A DNA stretch of 64,000 bases from positions 4,281,001 to 4,345,000 of the forward strand of contig NZ_CP020373.1 in assembly GCF_003957745.1 (NCBI RefSeq), in the 5' to 3' direction. The stretch is from Shewanella khirikhana (GTDB lineage Bacteria; Pseudomonadota; Gammaproteobacteria; Enterobacterales; Shewanellaceae). Of this stretch, positions 17,221 through 25,649 are shown one piece after another (position 1 is the stretch's first letter; every line of letters starts with the position of its first letter). Both the position numbers and the translations under genes were made by a program. The notes beneath the pieces were generated by a model, which was not told the DNA's origin, did no database searches, and saw nothing but the letters and a program-made list of their open reading frames with translations.

Positions 17221-17955
17221 ATGCCCATATCAGTAAGAGCCTTAACCTGTAGCATGCTGCTGTTTTTCAGTGCCTTGGCTAATGCAAAACCTGTAGAAAT
17301 CCGGGTAGTTACCGCTGCATGGTTGGGGTACGCCGATACCCGGGGTGAGGGTTATTACTTCGAAATTCTCAAACGGGCATTTCCGGCCCCCGAGTGGGAA
17401 CTCAAAATCACAGTGGTGCCCTTTGCCCGCAGTATTCAACTGCTGACCCACGAGCGGGCCGACGTAGTGCTGGGGGTGTATCAGGGGGACTTGCGCCGTG
17501 GCTCATACAGCCAGTATGCGGTGGAGCTGGATCAGGTGGATATCGCGCTCACCCCCGCCATGGCCCGCGACTGGAAAGGGCTGGAGAGTTTGGCGCTGCG
17601 AAAGGTGCAGGCCTATCTCGCCTATGGATTCGACCGCATTATTCCCCACACCATGTATTACGAAGAAAGCAGCAGCCTGGTGGATATGCTTGAGCGTCTC
17701 AACGAGGGCCGTATCGACGCGGTGCTGGACTATCGTCCGGGGCTGGAAGCCGCCACCCGCCGCCTGGGCAAGCCGGTTAACTACGTGATTATGGATAATG
17801 TGCTCAGTGCCGAGGTGTACTTTGGCTTCGCCGATACCCGCTTTGGCGCCTCGCTGAAAGTGCATTTCGATGAAGCCCACAAACAGATGATCAACGATGG
17901 CATACAGGATCAGCTGTTCAGACAAACCCAACAGGCGCTGGGGTTGGAAGATTAA
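17221..17955 (+). CDS. Periplasmic substrate-binding-like protein (SBP_bac_3 type)
   Basis: 244-residue exported protein with a signal peptide ending in ALANA. The mature part looks like a family-3 solute-binding domain (GEGYYFEILKRAF, VPFARSIQLLTHERADVVLGVY, LDYRPGLEAATRRLG). No permease or ATPase gene is adjacent, so it may act as a sensor-like orphan rather than in transport. Its stop overlaps the 3' end of menF by 4 nt on the opposite strand. Confidence 0.7.
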   Translation: MPISVRALTCSMLLFFSALANAKPVEIRVVTAAWLGYADTRGEGYYFEILKRAFPAPEWELKITVVPFARSIQLLTHERADVVLGVYQGDLRRGSYSQYAVELDQVDIALTPAMARDWKGLESLALRKVQAYLAYGFDRIIPHTMYYEESSSLVDMLERLNEGRIDAVLDYRPGLEAATRRLGKPVNYVIMDNVLSAEVYFGFADTRFGASLKVHFDEAHKQMINDGIQDQLFRQTQQALGLED

Positions 17956-19310
17956 AGCTCCACCAGAATCGACAAAATAGTCGCCAGTTTATTGTCCAGC
18001 TCCTGCCACTCAGCTTCGGGATCTGAGCCCGCAACTATGCCAGCACCGGCAAACAGATTGATACGGCCGGGTTCAATCAGCGCGCTGCGAATAGCCACCG
18101 AAAACTCACTCTCGTGTTTGTTCAGATAACCACAGGCTCCGGCATACCAGCCGCGGTTGTAGCCTTCCTGCTGGCGGATAAAACTCATGGCGCTGTCCCG
18201 TGGCAGGCCGCCAACGGCCGGGGTGGGGTGCAGTGCCAGCAGCAGCTGAAAATCGTTCACACCGGGGCGCAGCTCGGCGCGGATAGCCCGGTGCAGATGC
18301 TGGATGTGGGGCAGTTTGAATATCCGTGGCGACTCTTCGGCACCCACGTAATGACTCAGCGGCGCCAGATGTTCCACTATGTGCTGACGCACCAGCTGAT
18401 TCTCGTGGCTGTTTTTGCTGTCATCCAGCAGTGCATTGGCCAGGGCTTCATCTTCTTCCGGGGTAATACCGCGCAGCGTGGTGCCGGCCAGCGCCTCGGT
18501 GAACAGCTCCTGCTGGCGGCGTCGATACAGGCGTTCGGGCGAGCAGGAAATAAAGGTGCGCTCGGGGGAAAACTGAAACCCAAACTGGAAACTTGAAGGG
18601 TTGCGCCCCTGCCAGCAGGCGAGCACCATCCAGGGATCCACAGGGTCGTTGATTTCCAACTGTGACAGCCGCGACAGCACCACCTTGGGGGTGTGCTGAT
18701 TGAACTTGTCGGCGGTCACCTGCTCAACCAACTGCTTCCAGCGTGGAAACTCAGGGTATTCGCTGCGGCCAAGCAGACTCACCTTGCCCGGTGGTGGCAA
18801 GGGTCTGGGCTTTTGGATTTGCGCCAGCACATTCAGTGCCGCCTGACACTCATCTTCCCGCGACTTACCTTCAAAATTCAGGTTCAGCAGCAGTACAAAG
18901 TCTTTGCCACTGCGTCTGAGCTCAATCCGTGGCAACACAAAGCGCGCCCGGCCAAATTCGGGCCAGCTTGCCACTTCGCGATCAAATGCCACCCCGCCGT
19001 AATAGCGGATGTTTTGGTTGCGGCTCAAATCCCGCTGACGCTGATAGATTTCGGCCAGGCTGTGGTCTGTTACCGGGCTGTCGAAAAAGAAGTCTGCAGC
19101 CACGCCAATGGCGGCCACTTCCTCTTCTTTATCGCGGCCATGCCAATAAATACGCGGATACACGGCCTGCGATGCCAGCCAGGAGATCAGCGGCAAGGCG
19201 TGCACGGTCTCGGTCAGCTGAACCAGGGGCTCACTGCTCGGGGCAAGGCGAAGGCGCTGAATTTTGGCCTCGAGGGACAGGCGTGCCTCGGGCAGCGACA
19301 TGACTGACAA
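17952..19310 (-). CDS. menF: Isochorismate synthase MenF
   Basis: Converts chorismate to isochorismate for menaquinone synthesis. Of 452 residues, the C-terminal chorismate-binding domain shows AGTTLRGITPEEDEALANAL, SKNSHENQLV, HPTPAVGGLPRDSAM and the terminal RGWYAGACGYLN ... INLFAGAGIVAGSDPEAEW, all family signatures. TTG at 19310 is preferred because GGAG lies 6 nt before it; ATG 19301 is the alternative. No other men gene is in the window. Confidence 0.92.
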   Translation of the reverse strand: MSVMSLPEARLSLEAKIQRLRLAPSSEPLVQLTETVHALPLISWLASQAVYPRIYWHGRDKEEEVAAIGVAADFFFDSPVTDHSLAEIYQRQRDLSRNQNIRYYGGVAFDREVASWPEFGRARFVLPRIELRRSGKDFVLLLNLNFEGKSREDECQAALNVLAQIQKPRPLPPPGKVSLLGRSEYPEFPRWKQLVEQVTADKFNQHTPKVVLSRLSQLEINDPVDPWMVLACWQGRNPSSFQFGFQFSPERTFISCSPERLYRRRQQELFTEALAGTTLRGITPEEDEALANALLDDSKNSHENQLVRQHIVEHLAPLSHYVGAEESPRIFKLPHIQHLHRAIRAELRPGVNDFQLLLALHPTPAVGGLPRDSAMSFIRQQEGYNRGWYAGACGYLNKHESEFSVAIRSALIEPGRINLFAGAGIVAGSDPEAEWQELDNKLATILSILVEL

Positions 19311-19519
19311 AAGGGTCTCCGGTAGTGATGCAACACACTGCTTTTATTGTTGTTCGTCCAAACTTAAAGAGCATGCTGGCCGGTGTCAATCGTCAGGCGT
19401 CCAAGGTGTGAATCCGGCCGAAAAGCTAAATGAGCAAATGCTGATTTTGTGCGTTGCCCGTCACTTTGCATCGCTTGTGTGATCTGCCCCCTTTTGACCC
19501 TGTGCCGATTTCAGCGTCG

Positions 19520-19537
19520 GACAAAATGTCCCAACGG
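19520..19537. promoter_or_regulatory. Candidate operator upstream of the TonB receptor, shared with tupA
   Basis: GACAAAATGTCCCAACGG differs from the element at 11468 at only two of 18 positions. It is part of GGACA-AAA-TGTCC, which overlaps a second perfect repeat GTCCC-AAC-GGGAC; a further GGACAAATGC follows at 19551. It is 125-142 bp before the receptor ATG. The 350-bp gap to menF holds nothing else I can name. I found no -24/-12 promoter with correct spacing here. Confidence 0.5.
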
Positions 19538-19661
19538 GACTTTTCGGCTTCGGACAAATGCAAAATATGTCGATCGAAGGCGTATTTTGTCATTCTTTTG
19601 CTTGAGACTCGGGTGCCAGGTCTTTGAAATAGTGGAATTCGTATGCCATTCCAACAACAAA

Positions 19662-21728
19662 ATGACTGTATCCAAGCCTTATTTTTGCCTTTCTTTGCTC
19701 ACGCTTGCTGTTACCTCCGGGCTGGCCCACGGTGCCGACACCCGCGACCCCTTATTGAACGTCGCTGAGGTTGTGGTGGTGCGCGGCGAGCAGCCCACTG
19801 CCGAAGCCATGGCCACCACCCATTGGCGCATCGATGCCGACGACATTCGCCAAAGCGGCGTGGCTTCATTGGATCAATTGCTGGCCACAGTGCCCGGCAT
19901 TCATGTGCGTACCGGTGGTGAAGGCACGCCCCGTATCGATATCCGTGGTCTCAAGACTCGCCATGTCACCTTCTTAATCAATGGCGTACCAGCCAGCAGT
20001 GCCGCCGATGGTCAGTTCGACCCCAGTGTGATCCCAACCAGCCAGATTGCCGCGGTGGACGTGTCTGTAGGGCCATCATCTGTGCTTTACGGCGTGGGCG
20101 GCGCGGCCGGGGTTATCAATGTGATCACCCGCAGCGGCGCAGACGCCGGTGTGAGTGGTCGCATGGAACTGGCTGAGAACGACACCTTTAACGCCGACAT
20201 GGCGCTGGGTGGCAGCGGTGAGCGCTGGCAGGGTTTTGTCAGTGCTTCCCGGCAGAGCCGCGACAGTTGGCCCTTGTCTGACGATTATGCCGGCGCACCG
20301 AATCAGCCCAAGGGCGATCGCCTCAATGCCGACAAGGAAATCGACAGCTTTTATGGTCAGGGAAATTACTGGCTTTCTGACCGCACCCAAATTGGTGCCA
20401 ACCTCACGCTGCGCCAGGGCGAGTGGGGCAAGCCAGGCCGCGACGGCAGTGGCAGCGGCAAAGCCAAATTTGAACGGGTTGATGACTTTAAAAACACCAG
20501 CGCCCAACTGAGCCTTGCCCACCAGTTTGACGACGTATTCACCCTGCGGGGTTATGGCTATTTCAATCGCACCGAGACTCTGGAAAGTGTCTACAGCGAC
20601 GGTAAGTATGACACCCTGACCCAGCGCCAGCGGGGCGAATCCAGGGTACAGGGGCTGAACCTGCAACTGATCAGCGAACTTGGCAGCCGCAGCCTGCTGA
20701 CCTTCGCCGCCAGCGCAGAAGAGCAGCGCTGGGATGAAGTGTCTGAGCAGTTTGGGTCAACCGATACGGGTAGCGGGTCCGGCACTGGCTCGGGTTCTGG
20801 CAGTGGTTCCGGCGGTGGTTCTGGCAGTGGCGGCGGTTCAGGCAGTGGTTCTGGCGGCGGTTCGGGCTCAGGCAGTGGTTCGGGCTCGGGCAGCACAGCT
20901 GGCGTTACTGGCTTTGATGACAACGCCTGGCTCTACAGCCTGGCGGCGGAATATCAATATCAGGCAGATGCCTGGGGGGTCACCCTTGGTGGTGCCTGGT
21001 ATCAATATGATGGCGAGCAGTCGGTGGATGAGCCTGCTGCCATGGCGGCCCTGTATTGGCAAGCGCTGGAGCACACCCGCCTGAGCGCCTCGGCGGCGCG
21101 CAAGGTGCGCTTTCCGACCATGGAAAACCTGCACTCGCTCTCCGCTGGTAACGCTGATTTGACCGGTGAAACCTCTGAGCATTTTGAGCTTGGTCTGGAG
21201 CAGGGTTTTGGCCTTGGCAGTCTGGAAATTTACGCCTACGAAACCCGTGCCAATGACTATATCGCCAAGGATGTGGACGGGGTCTACGCCAATGTGGGCG
21301 ACTATCGCTTCCGCGGAATCGACAGCCGGGTGCAACTGGCGCTGACCGAATCACTGGATCTGGGGCTGTCCTACAGCTATCTCGACAGCGAGGACGATAC
21401 CCCCGGCAGCACCGAAGGTCTGCAGTATCGCCCCAAACACCAATACGGCGTGACCCTGGACTACCGTCTGCCCACCGACACCCGGCTGCACCTGGATTGG
21501 CAGCGGGTGGTGGATCAGATTTACTTTGTTCGCAGCGGCAAGCAAATGGAAGCCCATCAATTGCCTGACTACGACCTGCTGGACCTCAAGTTGTCGCAGC
21601 CGCTGTTCAACGACCAGCTGTCGCTCTATATCAAGGCCACCAACCTGCTGGACGAAAACTACGCCGAGAGTGAGTCATTGCCGCAGGCGGGCCGTCAGTG
21701 GTTTGTGGGCGTGGATTGGCGTCTGTGA
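19662..21728 (+). CDS. TonB-dependent outer-membrane receptor with Gly/Ser tract
   Basis: Active outer-membrane importer of 688 residues. A signal peptide (ending SGLAHGA) is followed by a TonB-box-like VAEVVVVRGEQPT. The plug domain (about 45-160) has RIDIRGLKTRHVTFLINGVP and GPSSVLYGVGGAAGVINVIT, then the beta-barrel with DENYAESESLPQAGRQWFVGVDW at the end. Residues about 370-411 (nucleotides 20770-20894) are almost only Gly and Ser, probably in a surface loop. The start at 19662 is chosen for its signal peptide although the Shine-Dalgarno is weak. It is the first gene of the ECF cassette; the substrate is unknown. Confidence 0.88.
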   Translation: MTVSKPYFCLSLLTLAVTSGLAHGADTRDPLLNVAEVVVVRGEQPTAEAMATTHWRIDADDIRQSGVASLDQLLATVPGIHVRTGGEGTPRIDIRGLKTRHVTFLINGVPASSAADGQFDPSVIPTSQIAAVDVSVGPSSVLYGVGGAAGVINVITRSGADAGVSGRMELAENDTFNADMALGGSGERWQGFVSASRQSRDSWPLSDDYAGAPNQPKGDRLNADKEIDSFYGQGNYWLSDRTQIGANLTLRQGEWGKPGRDGSGSGKAKFERVDDFKNTSAQLSLAHQFDDVFTLRGYGYFNRTETLESVYSDGKYDTLTQRQRGESRVQGLNLQLISELGSRSLLTFAASAEEQRWDEVSEQFGSTDTGSGSGTGSGSGSGSGGGSGSGGGSGSGSGGGSGSGSGSGSGSTAGVTGFDDNAWLYSLAAEYQYQADAWGVTLGGAWYQYDGEQSVDEPAAMAALYWQALEHTRLSASAARKVRFPTMENLHSLSAGNADLTGETSEHFELGLEQGFGLGSLEIYAYETRANDYIAKDVDGVYANVGDYRFRGIDSRVQLALTESLDLGLSYSYLDSEDDTPGSTEGLQYRPKHQYGVTLDYRLPTDTRLHLDWQRVVDQIYFVRSGKQMEAHQLPDYDLLDLKLSQPLFNDQLSLYIKATNLLDENYAESESLPQAGRQWFVGVDWRL
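20770..20894 (+). repeat. Gly/Ser-coding low-complexity repeat inside the receptor gene
   Basis: About 125 bp of GGC/GGT/GGT-TCT/TCG/AGT style codons in changing hexamer and nonamer units, encoding runs such as GSGSGGGSGSGG. Length variation by slippage is plausible because all units are multiples of three. Confidence 0.85.
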
Positions 21729-23098
21729 GTGCAGAGGCACTGATAGCGCTGGAAGGGGTGGGCTTTGGCTACGCCCCTGATATGCCGCTTTTTGCCGATG
21801 TGAATTTACGGCTGTTGCCGGGGGAGTGCCATTGTCTGCTGGGCGCAACCGGCAGCGGCAAATCGACTCTGCTTAATGCCATGGCCGCTCTCAATGAGCG
21901 GCCTTTGATTGGGCGCGTGTTGGCAGGCAAGGGTGTGCGTGCCGCTCTGGTGATGCAGGACCCGCAGGTGCAGCTAATTCGCCGCACTGTTGGCGCCGAG
22001 GTGGCGTTTGGGCTGGAGAACATTGGCCTTGCTCCTGAATTGATGCCCGCCAAAGTGCAGGCCGCCCTCAAGCGTACGGGTCTGAACATGCCCCTCGAAA
22101 CCCGGGTCGACACCCTGTCGCTCGGGCAAAAATACCGTCTGATGCTGGCAAGCCAGTTAGTGCTTGAACCTAAAGTGTTGCTGCTCGATGAACCCTGGGC
22201 ACAGCTCGATGATGCGGGCGTTACCGAGTTGCAAACTGTGCTGGCGCGGCTCAAGGCTCAGGGCATGGCTATTGTGATTGCCGAGCATCACCCTGAAGCG
22301 TTTCAGGGGCTTATCGACAAATATTGGCAGCTTGGTCAGCAACTGGTGCCTGTACCCGCGGCCTTGTCGCAGCAGTCGGATGTAGGTCAGGCCGCTGACT
22401 TCTGCGCCGTCAACTTGGGTAAGAAAGTCCTCACCATCGGCCCCTTTGAACTGAAACCCGATGCCAAAGCGCCCCCGCTGCTGGTGTCTGCTGCCCCCTT
22501 AAGCCTTAGTCGCGGCGAGCTTAGCTTGCTGGTGGGGGACAACGGCAGCGGCAAATCGACCCTGCTCAAGGCCATGGCCGGGCTGCTGGATGGGGCGCGC
22601 CTGCCAATTACGGTCAACGGCAGAAAGCCGAAACCCGGTACTGCTGGTATGGCACTGATGCTGCAGCGGCCCTGCCGGCAGCTGTTTGAGCTCAGTGTGC
22701 GTGAAGAGCTGGCCTTTGGGATCCGTCATACGGCCAATTCGTCTGCCCGGGTGGCAGGTATGCTGAGCTTTCTCAATATCAGCCACCTTGGTGAGTGCTC
22801 GCCCCACAAGCTGTCCTGGGGGCAACAGCATCTGGTGCTGCTGGCATCGCTGATGTTGACCGAGCCCGCGGTACTGCTGTTGGATGACCCATTCGCCGGG
22901 CTGGACCATGCCAGCCTTGGCGCCTGCTTGCGGCTGCTGCAGTGGTATCTGTCAGAAGGGGGCGCGTGCCTGCTGGCGTGCCACAGAGTGCCCCAGTCGC
23001 TGGCAACCCAGCCGTGTTGGCGGATTGCTGGTGGTGCGCTGTTTGCCGATGACTGCGGCCAGCCGCCTCGCAGCCGTTGCTCTGAGGTGGCGCCATGA
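21725..23098 (+). CDS. ECF-type ABC transporter ATPase with two fused ATP-binding domains
   Basis: 457-residue CbiO/EcfA-like energizer in which both ATPases are on one chain. Domain 1 has Walker A GATGSGKST, signature LSLGQKYRLMLASQL and Walker B VLLLDEPWAQLDD. Domain 2 has Walker A GDNGSGKST, signature LSWGQQHLVLLASL and Walker B VLLLDDPFAGLDH. The ABC signatures (LSLGQ, LSWGQ) deviate from LSGGQ. Domain 2 has Asp (DDP) where the catalytic Glu of Walker B is expected, so its site may be degenerate. GTG at 21725 overlaps the receptor's TGA. Confidence 0.88.
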   Translation: MSAEALIALEGVGFGYAPDMPLFADVNLRLLPGECHCLLGATGSGKSTLLNAMAALNERPLIGRVLAGKGVRAALVMQDPQVQLIRRTVGAEVAFGLENIGLAPELMPAKVQAALKRTGLNMPLETRVDTLSLGQKYRLMLASQLVLEPKVLLLDEPWAQLDDAGVTELQTVLARLKAQGMAIVIAEHHPEAFQGLIDKYWQLGQQLVPVPAALSQQSDVGQAADFCAVNLGKKVLTIGPFELKPDAKAPPLLVSAAPLSLSRGELSLLVGDNGSGKSTLLKAMAGLLDGARLPITVNGRKPKPGTAGMALMLQRPCRQLFELSVREELAFGIRHTANSSARVAGMLSFLNISHLGECSPHKLSWGQQHLVLLASLMLTEPAVLLLDDPFAGLDHASLGACLRLLQWYLSEGGACLLACHRVPQSLATQPCWRIAGGALFADDCGQPPRSRCSEVAP

Positions 23099-23823
23099 AA
23101 GCACTGAAGTCGGGAGCTCTGAAATCGAGAGCGCTGGAAGAAAAAGTCCCGGGCTCTAAGCCACCCCAACTAAGCCGCGACCACAGGCAACGCTGGATAA
23201 ATGATCCCATCTGCCTGGCAGCAACGCTGACGAGCCTGGCCATGTCGATGGCGGCCCTGATGGCGCCGCCTGTGTGGCTTTGGTGGGTGGCAGGGTTGGT
23301 CGTGCCCATGCTGGTGCTCGGCAGTCGCCAGGCCAGTCCGCTGCCGCTGCTTAAACTCTTTTTGTGGCAATGCGTTATTACCTGCAGCATTTACGCTGTG
23401 CTCTGGGGCAGCAGCCGTCTCGATGAAGCCCTGTTGGTCTCGTTCCGGCTGGTTCTGGCCTTTGTGCCGCCCTGGTTTTTGGCAGTGCGTTTTGCACCTG
23501 AGCGTCTGGGTGGCCTGTTTGCCACGGCATTGCCGCCGCGCTGGGCCTTTGTGCTGACCGCCTCCCTCAACGCCCTGCCGTTTTTGCTGCAGGAAGCCCG
23601 CGAGATCTACCGCATTCAACGTCTTCGTGGTGCCCGCATTGCACCCAAAGAGCTGCTTGCGCCCGGCAACTGGGGCGAGCTGATAAACACTGTGATAGCG
23701 CCGCTGCTGCTGGAGCTGTTCAAGCTGTCCCAGCGCCAGGCTCTGGCGGCAAAAAGTCGACGATTTGGCGAACATCCGCGCCCCACCCAATGGCCGCGGC
23801 AAGGAGAAAGGGATGAAAACTGA
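23095..23823 (+). CDS. EcfT/CbiQ-like transmembrane coupling protein
   Basis: 242-residue membrane protein with about five hydrophobic spans. After them comes the cytoplasmic coupling region, with IQRLRGARIAPKELLAPGNW and later AAKSRRFGEHP, in place of the two Ala-Arg-Gly motifs of EcfT. An unusual basic N-terminal extension of about 40 residues precedes the first span. It starts inside the ATPase gene (ATGA overlap). EcfT joins the ATPases to the S component. Confidence 0.8.
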   Translation: MKALKSGALKSRALEEKVPGSKPPQLSRDHRQRWINDPICLAATLTSLAMSMAALMAPPVWLWWVAGLVVPMLVLGSRQASPLPLLKLFLWQCVITCSIYAVLWGSSRLDEALLVSFRLVLAFVPPWFLAVRFAPERLGGLFATALPPRWAFVLTASLNALPFLLQEAREIYRIQRLRGARIAPKELLAPGNWGELINTVIAPLLLELFKLSQRQALAAKSRRFGEHPRPTQWPRQGERDEN

Positions 23824-24403
23824 CTTTGGTTTACAGCAGGCGCTGTTTATCGGTTTCTGCGCATCGCTGATGATTGCCCTCAAGAGTATGTTGCGGTTGA
23901 AGCTGGGGCTGTCGGGCCACTCTATGTTGCTGATGAGCTTCTTCTATCTGTTGTGTCATCTGGTGGTGGCGCGCCCTGGTGCCATGTTCGCCTGCGGCTT
24001 GCTGTCCGGGCTATTGGCAATGATGCTCGGAGTGGGGAAGTCGGGGGTATTGCTGCTGGTGAAATTTGGCGCCCCGGCACTGGCCATGGAGCTGATGGCA
24101 ATGTTGCTGGCCATGTTTGGGCTGTGTCATGCGCTGCCGGGCAAGGGCTCACAGGTCAATAAGAGTTTGTGGCTGCGGCTTATCTTTCTGGCGTTGGCGG
24201 GCGCGCTTGCCTGGGGGCTCAGAGACTTTGTGGCCGCCAGCCTTGCCGGAATGGATCTCAGCGCTGCGCTGCTGCAGGGCGGTATCGAATTTCTCGGTGG
24301 GCTGGTGTTTGCGCTGCTGGGCGCTGCGCTGGTGCCGCCGGTGATAAAACGAATGCAGGCTCATGATTTAATTTCTGTTTCTGCTTATGAGGAGAAACCC
24401 TGA
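23813..24403 (+). CDS. Putative ECF transporter S component (substrate-specificity protein)
   Basis: 196-residue protein with about six hydrophobic segments (ALFIGFCASLMIALKSM, LLMSFFYLLCHLVVA, ALAMELMAMLLAMFGLCHA, FLGGLVFALLGAALVPPVI). Size and topology fit an S component. I do not see the signatures of the biotin, thiamine, riboflavin or cobalt S proteins, so the ligand is unassigned. The AAGGAG Shine-Dalgarno supports the start at 23813; it overlaps the EcfT-like gene by 11 nt. Confidence 0.65.
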   Translation: MKTDFGLQQALFIGFCASLMIALKSMLRLKLGLSGHSMLLMSFFYLLCHLVVARPGAMFACGLLSGLLAMMLGVGKSGVLLLVKFGAPALAMELMAMLLAMFGLCHALPGKGSQVNKSLWLRLIFLALAGALAWGLRDFVAASLAGMDLSAALLQGGIEFLGGLVFALLGAALVPPVIKRMQAHDLISVSAYEEKP

Positions 24404-24405
24404 CC

Positions 24406-25197
24406 ATGGCTTACCGCTATTTGATTGCGATTGATGACACCGACGATATTGGCACCCGTGGCACCGGAGATATAGCTACAGATATCGCCAATGCACTGAT
24501 GGCCAAGTGCGGCGGCGAGGCGTCCTGGGTGTCGCGTCATCAACTGTATGTACATCCGGATATTCCCTACACCTCCCACAACAGTGCTATGTGCTTTGTC
24601 TATGAGGGCGAGGCTTCGGTGTCGGCAATCGAGGCGATTGCCGTGGCTGTGCTGCATGCCGAGTCGGCGCCCGCCGCTGACCCCGGGCTTGCGTTTGTGT
24701 GTCTGGATGATTTTGCCGCCCAAGCCGAGCTTGTGGATTTTGGTCACAGCGCCAAAACTCAGGTGCTGACCAAGGCTCAGGCCTACGCCCTTGCCGATAG
24801 CCTGGGTGTGCATCTGTCTGAGCATGGCGGCACGGGTCAGGGGGTGATAGGTGCGTTGGCCGGGCTTGGGCTGTGGCTCGATGGTAACGATGGCAGGCTC
24901 AAGGGGCATTTTGATGTGGGTCAGGGTGTCTCTGTGCAAGCGGGCTCAGCCAAGGCAGGCGCCGGGAAAGGTGAGCATGCAGGCGAGGGCGTTGAATTGT
25001 CGGTGCGTGCGCTGCTGGCCAAAACCCGTGTCGATGCCGTGATAGACCTTGATGACCAGCCGCTGCCCGATGATGACCGGGTGCTTATTCAGGGCAAGCT
25101 CAAGGCGGTGCGCCGCCATGGCCGCAGTGCGATTTTGGTGAGCCGGGTCGATGGCGCGTGGCGCAATGCCCGCAAGCAGCAATTGAAGGACTATTAA
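24406..25197 (+). CDS. TiaS-N-terminal-like protein (agmatinylcytidine-synthase fold) in an ECF cassette
   Basis: 263 residues resembling the N-terminal half of archaeal TiaS, which attaches agmatine to tRNA-Ile2 C34. Visible blocks: LIAIDDTDDIGTRGTGD (TiaS: GIDDTDS), PDIPYTSHNSAMCFV (TiaS: PTIPYKTRGNGA), PAADPGLAFV and SEHGGTGQGVIGALAGLGL (TiaS: KGRGLIGALAAVG). The OB-fold and zinc-ribbon parts that bind tRNA in TiaS are missing. A bacterium with lysidine synthetase needs no TiaS, so a role in processing the imported compound is more likely; that is inference. It starts 3 nt after the S-component stop. Confidence 0.7.
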   Translation: MAYRYLIAIDDTDDIGTRGTGDIATDIANALMAKCGGEASWVSRHQLYVHPDIPYTSHNSAMCFVYEGEASVSAIEAIAVAVLHAESAPAADPGLAFVCLDDFAAQAELVDFGHSAKTQVLTKAQAYALADSLGVHLSEHGGTGQGVIGALAGLGLWLDGNDGRLKGHFDVGQGVSVQAGSAKAGAGKGEHAGEGVELSVRALLAKTRVDAVIDLDDQPLPDDDRVLIQGKLKAVRRHGRSAILVSRVDGAWRNARKQQLKDY

Positions 25198-25412
25198 TGG
25201 ACGCGTTTTTTGACATTCGTGATGGCCGCGCCTGGTTTCGTTTTGGGCAGGATCTCATCAAGGCCCGGCAGGCGGCGTCGGCCTGCGATGGCTTTTTGGC
25301 AGACGATGAAGATGAGCAGCAGGACGATGTGCTGACCTCCTGTCTCAATTGTGCCCGTCGGCGCTGGAGTGTGGGCAGTTTTGAGTGCATGAAAAAACAG
25401 CAATCGAAATAA
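25197..25412 (+). CDS. Small Cys-containing hypothetical protein, last gene of the ECF cassette
   Basis: 71 residues, unrecognised. The N-terminal half is mixed (FFDIRDGRAWFRFGQDLIKAR). An acidic stretch FLADDEDEQQDDV follows, then SCLNCARRRWSVGSFECMK with Cys spaced C-x2-C-x10-C, which could bind a metal or cluster. The ATG at 25197 overlaps the TAA of the TiaS-like gene (TAATG), so its translation depends on that gene and it likely works with it. Confidence 0.6.
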   Translation: MDAFFDIRDGRAWFRFGQDLIKARQAASACDGFLADDEDEQQDDVLTSCLNCARRRWSVGSFECMKKQQSK

Positions 25413-25649
25413 TAATTAAGTATTTGATGTTATAAGGGTTGGCGCCTATATTTCCCCGTAAAACTCACTCCGCAGCGGCGCCTTTCCAGTTTGAAATGTG
25501 GTGTGAGTTGCAATACCGTCATAAAATGCGTATTCCTGAATTGTTTACTAGGTCTTTTGTTGTATAAAGCAAAGATTCAGGCAAGCCATCAGTCTGTGGC
25601 TTAGGATTATAATTAGCACTTGATGGTGACAAACGGGGGAATTCACGCC

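Noticed and set aside
19538..19661. Sigma-54 promoter or cobalamin riboswitch before the TonB receptor
   Set aside because: GG and GC pairs do not have 10-nt spacing, and the B12-box consensus is not present.
20770..20894. CRISPR-like or VNTR array
   Set aside because: The units are coding, of changing length and without spacers; it is a Gly/Ser tract inside an open reading frame.
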